A stretch of 26,902 bases of DNA from CAIXPS01 sp034430115. Its GTDB lineage: Bacteria; Chloroflexota; Anaerolineae; J036; Brachytrichaceae. The notes below the pieces were generated by a model. The model searched no databases, had not been told where the DNA came from, and saw only the letters and a program-made list of their open reading frames with translations. How positions within the stretch are numbered: position 1 is the stretch's first letter; the number at the start of each line of letters is the position of its first letter. Below, one piece after another: positions 1-8,059 of this stretch. The stretch spans positions 1 through 26,902 of the forward strand of contig DAOUFG010000136.1 in assembly GCA_034430115.1 (NCBI GenBank), in the 5' to 3' direction. The translations under genes were made by a program, and so were the position numbers.

Positions 1-966
1 GATCACGTAGGCCACAATCTGGTCGAATACAAAAACGATCAGCGTGACCGGCAAAACGGCCTCGGGATGCCCCATGGCGGTCACCCCGGCGATGATGACC
101 AGCGCGATGGGCGAGCCTACCAATGGGATGAGCGATAAAAGACCGTAGATCAGTGCCAGCACAACGGCGAAGTTCACCCCGAAGATGCTCAGCACCGCCG
201 CGGTGAAAATGCCGCGCAAGAAACCCGAGACGATGTATCCGCGCAGGTAGCCGTCGAAGGCGCGGTTGACGGCGTCGATCAGAACGTGGATGAACTCGTG
301 CATAGCGCCGGGGATCAGCGCAAACGCCTGCCGTTCGATCAACCGGCCCTCGGTCACGATGTAGAGGCTCAGGATCAGCATCAGCGTAAACTGGCCGATC
401 ACCGTGGCCGCGCCGGCGATGAAGATGAGCGCCTGCTGTGCCAGTGTGCCGGCCAACTGGGTGAGGCGCGAGGTGATTTCCTGCGTGCTGACCACCGAGG
501 TGATGGAATTGGCGTCGAAGCCGAACCGTTGCGCGATGGACGCCCAGGCATCCACGATCAGGTAGGGCACGCGGGCCGCGATCTCGGGCAGCCGGATGAT
601 CAGGTCGGTGGCTTGCGGGATGATCGCGGCGACGCTGATCGTCACCAGCCCCACGACCACCACCACGACCATGATGTAGACGAGTGTCACCGCGATGCCG
701 TAGGGGATGCGCCAGCGGCCCACGTAGCGCGCCCATGCAGCGCCCCGCTGGCGTTCCACCCAGCGCAACACCATGGGCGGGAGACTGGCGCGATGCAGCG
801 CGTCGATGTAGGGCCGCACGGCAAACGCCAGCAGCCAGGCCCCCGCCACCGTAGAAAGCACACCCTGGAGTGTTTCGCCGAATGCCCACAAGCGCTCGAT
901 GATCACGATCGTCAAGGCGATCGTGCCCAGGATCAACAAGATGCGCAACAGGCGTTGTCTTGACAT
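1..966 (-). CDS. AI-2E family transporter (partial, C-terminus outside window)
   Basis: The minus strand reads openly from an ATG at 966 to the window edge, about 322 residues with no stop. The translation begins MSRQRLLRILLILGTIALT and has two early hydrophobic segments (about residues 7-25 and 34-55) and a third (about 80-105). A soluble stretch follows, and then more membrane segments including LIFIAGAATVIGQFTLMLIL and the late motif LIYGLLSLIPLVGSPIAL. This is the arrangement of the AI-2E transporter (PF01594) permease family, which includes exporters and Na+/H+ antiporters; the substrate cannot be read from sequence. The gene starts 12 bases after the mutS2 stop on the same strand, so the two are probably co-transcribed. 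No strong ribosome binding site is visible. The family assignment is firm, the function is not. Confidence 0.9.
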   Translation of the reverse strand, partial: MSRQRLLRILLILGTIALTIVIIERLWAFGETLQGVLSTVAGAWLLAFAVRPYIDALHRASLPPMVLRWVERQRGAAWARYVGRWRIPYGIAVTLVYIMVVVVVVGLVTISVAAIIPQATDLIIRLPEIAARVPYLIVDAWASIAQRFGFDANSITSVVSTQEITSRLTQLAGTLAQQALIFIAGAATVIGQFTLMLILSLYIVTEGRLIERQAFALIPGAMHEFIHVLIDAVNRAFDGYLRGYIVSGFLRGIFTAAVLSIFGVNFAVVLALIYGLLSLIPLVGSPIALVIIAGVTAMGHPEAVLPVTLIVFVFDQIVAYVI

Positions 967-978
967 AGAATGCCGATG

Positions 979-3354
979 TTACTGCTCTTTAAGCTTCACG
1001 ACCGTTACGCCGTCGCCGCCTTCGCCTTCCTGCCCCGTCTCGAACGACTTGACCAGCGGGTTATCTTTGATGGCGTTGCGGATGGCGCGGCGCAAGGCGC
1101 CGGTGCCCTTGCCATGTATGATACGCACAAATGGCAATGCCGCGCGCGAGGCGCGGTCCAGGTATTCCTCCAGGCGCGCTACGCCCTCTTCGCCCGTCAA
1201 ACCGCGCAGGTCCAGTTCGATGCCCGGCGACGCGGGGCGCTCGGCCGGTTCGTAATCCGGCTCCTGGCGCACCTCTTCCTGGCTGGCGCGCGAGCGATTG
1301 GAGCGTTCCAGGTCCGCGAGCCTGACGCGCATGCGCAAGCGCCCGATCTGCACGTCGGCCTCATCGCCGCTGATGGCGTTCACGATGCCGTCGGTGTTTA
1401 GCGAGCGCACCTTCACCACGTCGTTGGCCTGAATCGCGCGCCGGCCGGTGCTGGCTTCGCGCCGCCGTTCGGGCTCCGGCGTGGCCGGCAAGGGTGGAGC
1501 GACTTGTAGCGTTTCTACCTCTTTTTCCAGTGCCCGCACGTCTTCCAATGACCCACCCGCCGAGACGATGCGCGCGCGCAATCGGCGCACTTCGGCGCGC
1601 AGTGCTTCCACCTCGCGCAGGGCATCCTCGCGCGCGTCGGCCAGCACGGCTTTGCGCTCGTCGTCGATGCTGCGCAGCCGCTCGCGCAGCCGGTCGGCGT
1701 TGCGTTCGGCCTCGTGTTGCGCGCGGTGCGCCGCGCTGCGCGCGTCCTCCAACTGCTGTTCGATCTTAGCGATCTCCGCCAGCATGTCTTCGGTGCGCGC
1801 ATCCGTCGAATCGATGTAGCTCTGCGCCTGCGAGAGGATGGTCATATCCATGCCCAGCCGCTGGGCGATGGCGAATGCGTTGGAGCGCCCCGGCAGGCCG
1901 ATGGTCAGCGTATAGAGCGGGCGCAGCGTCTCATAGTCGAACGCCACGCTGGCATTGGCCGCGCCTTCGGTCATGTAGGCCCAGGCTTTCAACTCCGGGT
2001 AATGCGTAGCGATCACGCAAAAGGCATTCGTCTTCAGCAGATATTCCAGGATGGCGCGCGCCAGTGCTGCGCCTTCGGTTGGGTCCGTGCCCGCGCCTAG
2101 CTCGTCCAGCAGCGCCAACGAACGCTCGTTGACCTTGCCCAGGAACGAGACAAGGTTCGTCAGGTGCGCGCTGAAGGTGGATAGGCTCTGCTCGATGGAT
2201 TGTTCATCGCCGATGTCGGCCAGGATGTCTTCAAACACGGGCAACGCGGCGGACTGAGCCGGTACGTGTAACCCGCACTGATTCATGGCCGAGAGCAGCC
2301 CGATGGTCTTCAGCGCCACCGTCTTGCCGCCCGTATTTGGCCCGGTGATCACCAGCACGCGCGTGCCCTTATCCATCAACACGTCGATCGGCACCACCGT
2401 CTCCTGGTTGAGCAAGGGGTGGCGCGCCTGTTCCAGGTTGATGGCGCGCGCGTCCATGCCGCCGCGCGGGTCGATCAGCGTAGCGCCCACGGCGCGCGTC
2501 GCGTCGGCATATTTGGCCTTGGCCAGCGCCAGGTCGAACTGCGCCAGCGCTTCCACGGTGCGCGTGATGGCCGCGCTTTCCGAACTCACCAGGTCCGACA
2601 GGCCGGCCAGCACTTTCATTACTTCGCGCTCTTCGGCCAGTTGCAGCTCACGCCACTCGTTGTTCAGCTCCAGCGTCGCCAGAGGCTCGATGAACAGCGT
2701 CAAACCGCTGGCGCTTTGATCGTGAACCAGGCCGGGGATGCGCCCCTTGAAGTCCGACTTGACCGGGATCACGTAGCGCCCGCCACGCTGGGTGATGATC
2801 GCCTCTTGCAGATAGGAGGAGGCGTTGCTGTCGTTCACCAGGCGTTGCAGCTTTTGCATCAGCCGGTCGTGCACGATGCGCACGTTGCGGCGGATGTCGC
2901 TGAGGGCAGGAGAGGCGGAATCGCGCACCTCGCCTTTGTCGTCGATGCAACGCGATATTTCATTCACCAGCGACGCGCATGGCTCGATCATGTTGGTCAG
3001 CGCGCTTAGTTCGGGGTAGATGCCGGCGAAGCGCGAAAGCGTGCGTTGCACGTTGCGGCCGCTCACCAGCGTGTCACGAATATCTAGCAACTCTTGCGTT
3101 TCCAATACCCCGCCGCGCGCGGCGCGTGCCACCTGCTCGCGCACGTCATGTGCGCCGCCGATGGTCAGGCCGTCGTTTGTGTTCAGTGCTGCACGCGCTT
3201 GAGTTGTCTCAGCCAGGCGGCGTTGCACCTCCGCGACCTCTGTGGAGGGGGTCAGGTGGCGCGCAAGGTCTGCGCTGGCGTCGAAACTGCAATAACTTGC
3301 GAGCCGCTCTAGAATTTTTGGTAATTCAACTGTACTGAGATGTTTTTCGTTCAC
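979..3354 (-). CDS. mutS2: Endonuclease MutS2 (MutS2 ATPase with Smr domain)
   Basis: Full-length MutS2, 791 residues from the GTG at 3354. Visible elements are the Walker A loop GPNTGGKT (about 338-345), the Walker B region LALLDELGAGTD (about 413-424), a long charged coiled-coil (about 525-620), a small beta-barrel-like segment (about 645-685), and a C-terminal Smr domain (about 711-791) with LDLRG and HGKGTG. MutS2 lacks the MutS mismatch-binding domain. In different bacteria it suppresses recombination or splits collided ribosomes, with Smr as the nuclease. The GTG start gives VNEKHLSTVELPKILERLA, which fits the usual family N-terminus. An in-frame ATG at 3393 would add 13 unconserved residues. 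A TACAAT box lies only 7 bases before the GTG, so the message could be leaderless, but no good -35 is seen. The AI-2E permease gene follows 12 bases downstream. Confidence 0.95.
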   Translation of the reverse strand: MNEKHLSTVELPKILERLASYCSFDASADLARHLTPSTEVAEVQRRLAETTQARAALNTNDGLTIGGAHDVREQVARAARGGVLETQELLDIRDTLVSGRNVQRTLSRFAGIYPELSALTNMIEPCASLVNEISRCIDDKGEVRDSASPALSDIRRNVRIVHDRLMQKLQRLVNDSNASSYLQEAIITQRGGRYVIPVKSDFKGRIPGLVHDQSASGLTLFIEPLATLELNNEWRELQLAEEREVMKVLAGLSDLVSSESAAITRTVEALAQFDLALAKAKYADATRAVGATLIDPRGGMDARAINLEQARHPLLNQETVVPIDVLMDKGTRVLVITGPNTGGKTVALKTIGLLSAMNQCGLHVPAQSAALPVFEDILADIGDEQSIEQSLSTFSAHLTNLVSFLGKVNERSLALLDELGAGTDPTEGAALARAILEYLLKTNAFCVIATHYPELKAWAYMTEGAANASVAFDYETLRPLYTLTIGLPGRSNAFAIAQRLGMDMTILSQAQSYIDSTDARTEDMLAEIAKIEQQLEDARSAAHRAQHEAERNADRLRERLRSIDDERKAVLADAREDALREVEALRAEVRRLRARIVSAGGSLEDVRALEKEVETLQVAPPLPATPEPERRREASTGRRAIQANDVVKVRSLNTDGIVNAISGDEADVQIGRLRMRVRLADLERSNRSRASQEEVRQEPDYEPAERPASPGIELDLRGLTGEEGVARLEEYLDRASRAALPFVRIIHGKGTGALRRAIRNAIKDNPLVKSFETGQEGEGGDGVTVVKLKEQ

Positions 3355-3414
3355 GGCGTCGATTGTATCCCAGGCGCCACCAGGATGGGGCATAAACTTG
3401 CATGAGTCTGTGCA

Positions 3415-3465
3415 GATTGTGCCGGTTTTGCGCTACGCCACGGGATGATTGTGCAAAGATTGTGC
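3415..3465. promoter_or_regulatory. Three phased GATTGTGC direct repeats in the mutS2/SDR divergent region
   Basis: The octamer GATTGTGC occurs three times on the plus strand, at 3415-3422, 3447-3454 and 3458-3465. The last two are 11 bases apart and the first two 32 bases apart, close to one and three helical turns, so all three lie on the same DNA face. They sit between the divergent starts of mutS2 and the SDR gene. This suggests a protein-binding array, but the binding protein is unknown and the function is inferred only from position and phasing. Confidence 0.4.
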
Positions 3466-3545
3466 ATTTATTAACCCTTCGCTCAGCCGGTTCTTAGGCG
3501 CGTTGCTAAACTAAAGTTGTAACTCATGACCACTGGAGGAACCCG

Positions 3546-4484
3546 ATGATTATTGTGACAGGGGGCAACGGGTACGTGGCCACCCATACCTTACAACAAC
3601 TACGCGCGACGACACAGGAACCGGTGAAGGCGCTCCTGCGCAATCAGGCCCGCGCCGCAAAGGTGCACAGCCTGGGGGCAGTCCCGGTCCAGGGCGACGT
3701 CACCGACCCACAGTCGCTGGATGCGGCATTCCAGGGCGCTGACCGGGTGATTCACCTGGCGGCGGTGAATCGCGACCGCGCCGGCAACACTATGCAAGCT
3801 GTCAATGCCCAAGGCACGCTGAACGTCGTCGCGGCAGCAAAACGCGCCGGCGTGCGCCAGGTGATTACGGTGGTGGGGTTGGGAGCCGATGCTACAAAGC
3901 CCTATCCGCTGGCGCGCACGCAAGGAATTGGCGTGGAGGCGCTGATGCGCAGCGGCGTGCCCTACACCATCCTGGAAGCATCGGTCATCTTTGGGGCGGG
4001 GGATGAATTCATCAACACGCTGGCCGGGTTGGCGCGAATGCCGCCATTCATGATTGTGCCGGGAGATGGCAAGACCAGGTTTCAGCCGATTGCCGTGCAA
4101 GATGTGGCCTCGTGTGTGGTGCGCGCGCTGGATAACCCGGCAGCGCTCAACCAGCGCTTGCAAATATGTGGCGACCAGGTGTTGACGTTGGAAGAGATCA
4201 TCAATGCGATCCTGGCGGAGTTGAAATTGCGTCGTATCAAGCTGCATGTCCCGGTGCCTGCGTTGAAAGTGACTGTGGGCATCATGGATCGCCTGTTGCC
4301 CAGGTCGCCAATCACGCCAAGCTTGCTAGCGCAGTTAGGCGTCGATAACGTCGCAATGGACAATACCACGCGTTCAGTTTTTGCTGTGCAGCCCATTCAG
4401 TTGGCAAGCGGCATCGCTTACGTCCACCAGATGACACTCGGCAAGCTAGTGCGCCGTTCGCTGGGGTTCACCAATGGTCGATAA
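3546..4484 (+). CDS. NAD(P)-binding atypical SDR (NmrA/NDUFA9-like)
   Basis: A 312-residue protein starting MIIVTGGNGYVATHTL, a Rossmann entry TGGNGYVA (residues 5-12) in which the last glycine of TGxxGxxG is alanine. The acidic motif GDVTD and the HLAAV strand are typical of extended or atypical SDRs. The classical catalytic YxxxK is not intact; the matching segment reads YPLARTQG. This fits the atypical NDUFA9/NmrA-like branch, whose members bind NAD(P) as reductases, redox sensors or assembly factors. The ATG at 3546 is preceded by a good ribosome binding site (GGAGG, 6 bases upstream). It is followed by a remnant of an SRPBCC gene on the same strand, a family that often accompanies such SDRs. 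The substrate is unknown. Confidence 0.85.
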   Translation: MIIVTGGNGYVATHTLQQLRATTQEPVKALLRNQARAAKVHSLGAVPVQGDVTDPQSLDAAFQGADRVIHLAAVNRDRAGNTMQAVNAQGTLNVVAAAKRAGVRQVITVVGLGADATKPYPLARTQGIGVEALMRSGVPYTILEASVIFGAGDEFINTLAGLARMPPFMIVPGDGKTRFQPIAVQDVASCVVRALDNPAALNQRLQICGDQVLTLEEIINAILAELKLRRIKLHVPVPALKVTVGIMDRLLPRSPITPSLLAQLGVDNVAMDNTTRSVFAVQPIQLASGIAYVHQMTLGKLVRRSLGFTNGR

Positions 4485-4620
4485 TTCACCATGCGGCATC
4501 GGTGGTATCATACGCACTGCCTCATTGGTTGCACATGGATGAATGCACTAGTCGTGTTGGATGAATCTGTGATGGCTATTTTTTAGAATTATTTGTGGTT
4601 GGTGCTGTGTTGGATATAGT

Positions 4621-4887
4621 TGTGAGCCGGACCATTACTTCATCGATGAGCAACTGGAAAATCAAGGTCCATCAAAACATTGGAAGCGTACACATCGCTT
4701 TATGACTGTCACACAAGGTACCCAAATTACGAACCATGTGGAATATGGAATGCTGTTTGGCTTGCCTGGCAGAACCATAGAATGCGTGTTGGGTCGGTTT
4801 TTGCTCAAAAGCATGTTTGACGCCCGGTCACGTGCTGCCAGGCGTTCCCTGGAAGAGCACCTGGCCGCGCGGGTCCCAGATTGCTAG
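4621..4887 (+). pseudogene. Truncated SRPBCC-family (cyclase/lipid-binding fold) remnant
   Basis: Read in frame without requiring a start, this stretch gives CEPDHYFIDEQLENQG, then HWKRTHRFMTVTQGTQITNHVEYG, then FGLPGRTIECVLGRFLLKSMFDARSRAARRSLEEHL and a stop at 4885-4887. The pattern xPxxFxDEQ, then W.HxHxF, then GTxxxxxVEYxxPxG..G, then a C-terminal helix, is the second half of SRPBCC proteins found next to SDR/epimerase genes. The N-terminal half is missing. Upstream frames at 4485-4620 are AT-rich and give no matching sequence, and no ribosome binding site precedes the internal ATG at 4702. I read it as a decaying or 5'-truncated gene. A short expressed protein from 4702 (61 residues) cannot be excluded. 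Confidence 0.55.
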
Positions 4888-4967
4888 TCAACGATCCTTC
4901 TTGTCGGCATGTATGGGCTGGTTGGAAAAGGGTGTGACTTATTGTGACGAGCAAGGGTCTGCACTAG

Positions 4968-5010
4968 ACCGGAGCCTGGTGGTCCCCCCCCCCACCCACC
5001 GGGCTCCGGT
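4968..5010. repeat. 15-bp inverted repeat with a C10 loop
   Basis: The arms ACCGGAGCCTGGTGG (4968-4982) and CCACCGGGCTCCGGT (4996-5010) are complementary except for one T/G position. They enclose a 13-base loop containing ten consecutive C. No T-run follows on either strand, so it is not a standard terminator. It lies in the otherwise gene-free stretch 4888-5040, between the SRPBCC remnant and the terminator of the Yip1-like gene. Confidence 0.7.
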
Positions 5011-5040
5011 AATGTGCGTCTTCGTATATGAAGCAGCGGC

Positions 5041-5085
5041 GCGAAAAACAAAAGTCCCCTGGTTGACTGCCTTCCAGGGGGCTTT
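5041..5085 (-). terminator. Rho-independent terminator of the Yip1-like gene
   Basis: On the minus strand a 12-bp stem (AAAGCCCCCTGG pairing with 5051-5062, one G-U wobble) with an 11-base loop is followed by TTTTGTTTTT. It lies 22 bases past the stop of the Yip1-like gene. Stem, loop and U-tract are all present. Confidence 0.9.
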
Positions 5086-5107
5086 GCGTTATGTGCGAAG
5101 AACGGGG

Positions 5108-5644
5108 TTACTGAGCCATCATTGCAGCACCCAGGAATATTGCGGCCAGGATGCCGGCGATGATGAGCGAGATGACCAAGACGATGACCCACTCGATGAT
5201 GACGGTCAGGATGGCCTTGGTCGTATCAAAGCTGGCGGCTTCGCGAATGCCGATGACGTTGGCTGCGGCCTGCAGCAGGCTGCCGATGATGCCCACCACC
5301 GGGATGATACCAAGAATCTGGAAGACGCTGGTATAGCCGGTGACGCGCAGCATTTCATTCATGTCAGTGTCGCCATGGAAGAGTTGCTTGGCAATGAATG
5401 CCAGCAGCCAGGAGCCGATGACCCAGCCGATCAACTGTGTCACAACGGCATAAACCAGTGAATATAGTACACCGTGGCTGTTGCTGATGAGGCCAGAGAA
5501 GAGCCCTACCAGCACAGCGACAACGATGACGACGATAGCAGCCATGGAAGTTGCTGTCTTATCTTCTGCCACTTCCTTATAAACGGGCGTCTTGAAGGTA
5601 ATAATTCCCACTAAACGATTGACGAGCGAATCTGTCGGTTGCAT
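5108..5644 (-). CDS. Yip1-domain integral membrane protein
   Basis: A 178-residue protein with a short polar N-terminus (MQPTDSLVNRLVGIITFKTPVYKEVAEDK) and four or five hydrophobic segments (about 32-53, 59-85, 107-131 and a long one at 144-176). The opening amphipathic stretch, the sequence MNEMLRVTGYTSVFQILGIIPVVGIIGSLL, and the overall size match the bacterial Yip1 family (PF04893), whose molecular role is poorly defined. The start is supported by an AGGAGG box 9 bases before the ATG. It is a single gene with its own terminator downstream. Family call good, function unknown. Confidence 0.85.
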   Translation of the reverse strand: MQPTDSLVNRLVGIITFKTPVYKEVAEDKTATSMAAIVVIVVAVLVGLFSGLISNSHGVLYSLVYAVVTQLIGWVIGSWLLAFIAKQLFHGDTDMNEMLRVTGYTSVFQILGIIPVVGIIGSLLQAAANVIGIREAASFDTTKAILTVIIEWVIVLVISLIIAGILAAIFLGAAMMAQ

Positions 5645-5803
5645 GTCTCTATCCTCCTGTCACTTGCGATCACAGATCACCAGACGTCAACTGTGGCAGC
5701 CCCAATTGACACATGAAACGCACACTATTCTAGCCGAACAACGCCGGCGGTTCCATGCGTCGTGGTGACGAATCGCTGACATGCGCTGACAAGCGGCGGC
5801 TGG

Positions 5804-6571
5804 TTAGAGCGGCTTGATGAACAGCCAGATGGACACGAGCAACCCGGCTGCCACCACGAAGCCACGCACGTAGTTTTGGTTCACCCGTTTGGCCAGCCGC
5901 GCACCGCCGTAGCCGCCGATGATGGCGCCGATGGCCATCAGGACCGCCAGTGGCCATACCACCTGCCCGCGAATGACGAAGTAGATCAACGCAACACTGT
6001 TGATGGTTGCGGCCAGCACGGTCTTGACGGCATTCATGCGGTGAATGTTGTGCAGGCCCATAATGCTGAGCGAGGCGAGCATCAAGATGCCGATGCCGGC
6101 GCCGAAGTATCCACCATAGGAGGCGACCGCCAGTTGGAATAGCACGCCCCAGATGTTTCCGGCCCAGGTCACCGGTTTATCTTCGTCGCCGTTTTGCTTG
6201 GTCAGGCGGTTGAACAGGTTGCGCCCAGCGAAGAGCAGCGTGGCGAAGAGCACCAGGAAGGGCACGATTCGCCCGAAAATCTCGGGCGCGGCGATGAGCG
6301 CCACAGCGCCGATCAGCCCGCCGACGATGCTGGGGATGGCCAGCGTCATGAGCAGTTTGCGTTGTGAAGGAATGTCTTGGCGATAGGCGATCGCGCTGCT
6401 GATGGAGCCCGGCAGCAGCGCTGCGGTGTTGGTGGCATTCGCGAGCACAGGCGATATACCGAATGCCAGGAGCGAAGGAAAGGCGATCAGGCTGCCGCCG
6501 CCGGCAACGGAGTTGATCGCCCCGCCTAACATTGCTGCGAAGAAGAGAAGTAGTAGCCCAGGTATATTCAT
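5804..6571 (-). CDS. TSUP (TauE/SafE) family permease
   Basis: A 255-residue membrane protein beginning MNIPGLLLLFFAAMLGGAINSVAGGGSLIAFPSLL. The GGAINSVAGGGSLIAFP signature and its second-half counterpart YGGYFGAGIGILMLASLSIMGL form the inverted repeat typical of the TSUP family (PF01925), whose members move sulfite, sulfoacetate or other small organosulfur anions. About eight membrane segments are visible. The second repeat also contains NAVKTVLAATINSVALIYF, another family hallmark. The gene stands alone: the upstream M29 gene ends 208 bases away, across a repeat-rich gap. No cysteine/taurine pathway gene is nearby, so the substrate is open. Confidence 0.92.
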   Translation of the reverse strand: MNIPGLLLLFFAAMLGGAINSVAGGGSLIAFPSLLAFGISPVLANATNTAALLPGSISSAIAYRQDIPSQRKLLMTLAIPSIVGGLIGAVALIAAPEIFGRIVPFLVLFATLLFAGRNLFNRLTKQNGDEDKPVTWAGNIWGVLFQLAVASYGGYFGAGIGILMLASLSIMGLHNIHRMNAVKTVLAATINSVALIYFVIRGQVVWPLAVLMAIGAIIGGYGGARLAKRVNQNYVRGFVVAAGLLVSIWLFIKPL

Positions 6572-6589
6572 GGTGTGTGAAAGGTGAGT

Positions 6590-6779
6590 AGCAACTAGAG
6601 ATTAGAGATCGGAAATGTGAGATTGGGAATCAGAGCTTGGAGATGAGAGATTTGTGATTGGCGAGCTAAGATCCGCTATTGTAACCACAGATTACACGGA
6701 CGGCAAAGCTGTGCGCATCAATTTATGCTGGCCAGGTAATATGTCGTTACGTTTATCTCCAATCTCCAATCCCAAATCT
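6590..6779. repeat. Low-complexity GATTGGAGA-type repeat region 3' of the M29 gene
   Basis: The gap between the TSUP start and the M29 stop holds degenerate AGAGATT/GAGATTGGG words at 6594-6657. These are complemented by TCTCCAATCTCCAATCCC and AAATCTCT at 6755-6780, making an imperfect inverted pair. Between them is AACCACAGATTACACGG (about 6681-6697), a word I recognise as a common intergenic repeat in many bacterial genomes. No coding potential is apparent. Confidence 0.6.
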
Positions 6780-7883
6780 CTATATGACAAACTGACCATC
6801 CTTGTAGAACACGGTGCCGTCGGCAGTGATGGTGCCGTCTTGCATGCCGGCGATCATGTCCCAGTGTACGGCGCTCTTGTTCCTGGCGCCGGCACCGGAG
6901 ACGCTGGACCCGGCAGCCAGGTGAATCGTCCCGCCGATCTTTTCGTCGAACAGGATGTCGTGCGAGAAGCGCGTGATGCCATAGTTGGTGCCGATAGCAA
7001 ATTCGCCCAGCGTGCGCGCACCTTCATCCGTATCCAGCACCCTATTTAAGAGTTCTTCGTTTTTATCGGCAGTTGCTTTGACGATGCGCCCGTGTTCGAG
7101 CCACAGTTGCACACCGCTCACCTCTCGCCCATTGTAAATGACGGGGTAGGAGAAGCGAACCCAGCCGTTCACCGAGTCTTCCACCGGGCCGGTGAAAACT
7201 TCACCGTCGGGGAAGTTGCATTTCCCTTCCGAACTCACGAAGCTGCGTCCTTCCACGCTCAACGTGAGATCTGCATTCGCCCCCTTGATCTTGATTGCGC
7301 GTTTACCCTTCAAGAAGTCCACGTAGTGCCGCTGTAATCGGCCCTGTTCGCGCCAGCTTGCCACCGGGTCGGGGTCATTCAGCAGACAGGCGGCAAAGAT
7401 GAACTCGGTATATTCTTCCAGGCTCATCTCGGCGTCCATGGCATAGGCTTCGGTGGGGAATTGGGTCACACACCAGTTGTATTTGCCCTCTCCTGACAGC
7501 TCTATGCGCCTGTTCAACACGTAGCGTTGTGCGGCCTGTTGGCGCACGATGGCGGATGGGTCTGCGCTGGAGAGCCGGCGCGTGTTAGACTCGGCGCCAA
7601 TGCGGATGTAGGCGTCGAACTGCTCGACGGAGATGCGGTCCACCGGCGAGACGAAATCCAGTTGATCGCCCTTGGCGTATTGATAAAAAATCTCGCTCGC
7701 GCCGGGGACGTCGGCGCGCAGATAGGCGTTGCCGCCGGCCTTCAATATCTCGCGATAGAGCGACAACAACAGGGGTTGCGCGGCGAAGCCGGTGCTCCAG
7801 GCGTAGACCGTCTGGCCCGGTTTCACCTCAATGGAGTAATTGACGATAATGTCCGCCATTTTGTCAAAGCGTGCGTCATACAT
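6780..7883 (-). CDS. M29 family metallo-aminopeptidase
   Basis: About 367 residues from the ATG at 7883 (MYDARFDKMADIIVNYSIEVKPGQTVYAWS), close to the usual 370-410 of the M29 (AmpS/aminopeptidase T) family. The C-terminal catalytic half is intact: SSEGKCNFPDGEVFTGPVEDSVNGWVRF, then LGEFAIGTNYGITRFSHDILFDEKIGGTIHLAAG, then SAVHWDMI, containing the Glu, His and Asp residues that bind the two metal ions. These enzymes remove N-terminal residues from peptides in the cytoplasm. The reading frame extends upstream to 8153 but those residues are repeat-derived and implausible. A TTG at 7889 has a better-spaced GAGG (6 bases) than the ATG (12 bases), so the start is uncertain by two codons. A TACAAT box lies about 33 bases upstream without a clear -35. 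Confidence 0.92.
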   Translation of the reverse strand: MYDARFDKMADIIVNYSIEVKPGQTVYAWSTGFAAQPLLLSLYREILKAGGNAYLRADVPGASEIFYQYAKGDQLDFVSPVDRISVEQFDAYIRIGAESNTRRLSSADPSAIVRQQAAQRYVLNRRIELSGEGKYNWCVTQFPTEAYAMDAEMSLEEYTEFIFAACLLNDPDPVASWREQGRLQRHYVDFLKGKRAIKIKGANADLTLSVEGRSFVSSEGKCNFPDGEVFTGPVEDSVNGWVRFSYPVIYNGREVSGVQLWLEHGRIVKATADKNEELLNRVLDTDEGARTLGEFAIGTNYGITRFSHDILFDEKIGGTIHLAAGSSVSGAGARNKSAVHWDMIAGMQDGTITADGTVFYKDGQFVI

Positions 7884-7924
7884 GGTCAAGCATATCCTCA
7901 CATGAATGTTGAAGCTATTGTATG

Positions 7925-8012
7925 TGAGGGATTGGAGAACGGAGATTGGAGATTCGAGATTGCCTGCATGCCAGGCAACGGCTCTAACCTCAAATCTCCA
8001 ATCCCTAATCTT
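7925..8012. repeat. Low-complexity inverted repeat (GATTGGAGATT words) 5' of the M29 gene
   Basis: The left side reads GGGATTGGAGAACGGAGATT and GGAGATTCGAGATT (7928-7959). The right side reads AAATCTCCAATCCCTAATCTT (about 7992-8012, given here without its flanks), the complement of the same words. The vocabulary matches the repeat region on the other side of the M29 gene (6590-6779). Confidence 0.65.
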
Positions 8013-8059
8013 CATTTTGAGCCATACTTGGCCCATACCCAAACACAAGAGGAGCCCAT

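Noticed and set aside
3415..3465. Possible DnaA boxes or replication iterons
   Set aside because: GATTGTGC does not match the DnaA box TTATCCACA, and no dnaA, dnaN or rep gene is nearby.
4817..5461. A 214-codon plus-strand frame
   Set aside because: It runs across the C10 hairpin and the Yip1 terminator and antisense to the Yip1-like gene; its Asp-rich end is a shadow of the membrane helices.
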